The notes under the pieces were generated by a model, which made no database searches, was not told the origin of the DNA, and worked only from the letters and a program-made list of their open reading frames with translations. Below are positions 62,387 to 64,000 of a DNA stretch of 64,000 nucleotides, piece by piece (within the stretch, counting starts at the first letter, position 1; each line of letters starts with the position of its first letter). Source of the stretch: Xiphydria camelus (Eukaryota; Arthropoda; Insecta; Hymenoptera; Xiphydriidae); NCBI GenBank assembly GCA_963678675.1, contig OY783198.1, positions 1,369,001 through 1,433,000 of the forward strand. The letters are read 5' to 3'. Made by a program: the position numbers and the translations under genes.

Positions 62387-62402
62387 AGAGAGAGAGAGAG
62401 AG
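62387..62402. repeat. (AG)8 microsatellite
   Basis: Short uninterrupted AG run. Confidence 0.9.
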
Positions 62403-64000
62403 CGAAAACCCGCGGTCGAACGAAACCTCGAACCTTTTCAATCCCCGCTCTCTTTACTCGCGTGAGGAACGCCGTGGCACCCGTATGCGGTGCGAGGGGG
62501 GTGCAACCCGAGGCTTTGAGGGAGATTTTATGGTAAGCAGCTTCGATTTCCCGTTAAAGTTACGGTCTTTCAAGGTTCGAGGCCCGGGCTTACATCCGAA
62601 GCCTATTCTCCGGATTTTCTCGGATATATCTTCGTCCGTTAGTGTTCTCCCGCGCCTCGATAAGCCGTCAACGGGTCAACCCCTGCGCGTATAGTCGGGT
62701 CACGCGTCCGCCGTGATGCGGGGCGTTGGACGAATCGCTCGTGAAATCGTCCTTCCACGGGAGAAAAAGCACATATCTTCGTCGTTGGCTCGCGCGACGT
62801 GGCTCATTCGTTCGATCGTCTTTATTCGATTCGAGATTTCGTCTAAACTACGATCATCACCCGGCGTGTAAAATTTTTTATGACGTTCGGTTATGATTTA
62901 CAGACGATATCAAAACTGTCGAGCGAATGTAAAGGAGGATACGTTTAATTTGCGATTTATTCCAACGAATAATCCACGACGCGAACGCGGGTCGAGAATT
63001 CTCATCGGTGAGGAGATGGCCAACGTGCCGTGTACATCAACGCGCGATGCAGGTGTTGTTTATACGTCCGTCCGAACGAAGGGCGAGCGCAAGAGCCTCG
63101 AACTCCACGGCACGATCGCGGATCGTTCGAGCGAACGAGAAGAAAAATAGCGGGAGAAGGTTGCGGTGGCCGGTCCCATTCGTAACCGATGTTTGCATTG
63201 CTTCATTGGTATCGAAAGCTTTTACGGTGCGATCGCGTCGGGGCAAATAACCACCCAAAGGAACGGTGCTTCCCTCCGCGAGAGTAAGGTGAATAAAACC
63301 AATAAAAGGAACGAGGGGAGGTGGAGGAGGATAGGAAGAAATACCCAGCGGCGCTCGGAAATTGTATCTCGCGGGGTCAAGAGAGATGTTTTTTCTGCCG
63401 CGATGTGAAAAAAAGATTGGATCTCCATCGGGAGGGATGCCGTGGGTCGCATAATACGGGAGTGGGAATAAACTGTTTTCATTAATAATACGGGTAATCG
63501 TATTACGAGGAATGGTTCGATGTTGGAAAAAAAAAATAGCACGACCACCTTACACGTAAGGACCGTAAAACGATACGGAATCCATCTTTTTTTCCGACGC
63601 ACGCGTATACTGCACGAATACTCGCGTCCCGTTTGACTGCCTGACTTTTGAGATAACATTTTATGGGAGTCACAGAAAGACCGAAAAAAAAATGAGACAA
63701 GATCTCGCCGCGCAGCGCGATGTTTTCTAACCCGTCCTAAACGGACATACCCGCGTTTCTCCTAATTATCGACCGCCGTGAGAGTTATCATCTTCGATCG
63801 ATCTCTTCGAGTTTCTCCCGTCGCTTCGACCGAGCGCGTGAGATTTCCGTCCTGCTACGACGCTCGCGCTCGGTTGACGGCTGCGCTTCGTCGGCCGCGA
63901 GCGCTCGCTCGCTTTCTTGCCGCGACGAAAAAAAAAAGCTCTCTCCGTGCCTAGAGAGTTACGCGCGCGATAAAAAGGCACTCGTGGTTAAACGACTCGG

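Larger units (their letters stand above)
59194..64000. other. CpG-rich spacer to the window end, no gene recognised
   Basis: The longest frame (351 codons, minus strand, 60.3-61.3 kb) is Arg/Ser/Ala-rich and overlaps other long frames in the same DNA, the sign of stop-poor GC-rich sequence rather than of coding. GAC and AG microsatellites are listed separately. Confidence 0.55.

Overview
The window looks like nuclear DNA of an insect, most likely a hymenopteran and possibly an ant. This rests on very CpG-rich spacer DNA mixed with AT-rich islands, many GA/TC and CG microsatellites, short TA-flanked MITEs and a decayed mariner element. The species call is inference; no marker gene settles it. 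Almost all long open frames here are arginine/serine-rich by-products of the CpG-rich composition, and I did not annotate them.

The one gene I can name is on the minus strand near the middle (about 23.2-26.2 kb). It is a coding exon for a C2H2 zinc-finger transcription factor whose two C-terminal fingers carry the signature of the PRDM8/ZNF488 family. The exon has no PR domain. It either opens with its own ATG or is spliced to exons outside what I can recognise. Downstream on the same strand are a small six-cysteine open frame (24.6-24.8 kb) and a probable long 3' UTR with Pumilio-type motifs and an AATAAA signal near 23.16 kb.

The rest reads as a gene-poor domain around a developmental regulator. 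0-23 kb: spacer with a ~262-bp, three-unit tandem repeat carrying TCACGTGA palindromes (7.0-7.7 kb), two MITEs (3.8 and 18.2 kb), a fossil repeat unit (2.7 kb) and a purine/pyrimidine tract (17.6 kb). 26-40 kb: a chimeric MITE (27.3 kb), an internally deleted mariner (28.5 kb) and spacer. 40-54 kb: two copies, about 12 kb apart, of an array of alternately inverted units (~311 bp period), one axis of which is a perfect 70-bp inverted repeat; between them lie another MITE (42.9 kb), a pair of YY1/Pho-type sites (43.5 kb) and a (TC)27 tract (47.8 kb). 54-64 kb: spacer with a possible LINE 3' end (58.9-59.2 kb).

The most unusual structures are the inverted-unit arrays, whose position-specific similarity points to block duplication and whose perfect arms could fold into long hairpin RNA if transcribed, and the unrecognised cysteine-rich frame in or next to the zinc-finger gene's 3' region. 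I found no CRISPR array, rRNA or convincing tRNA.
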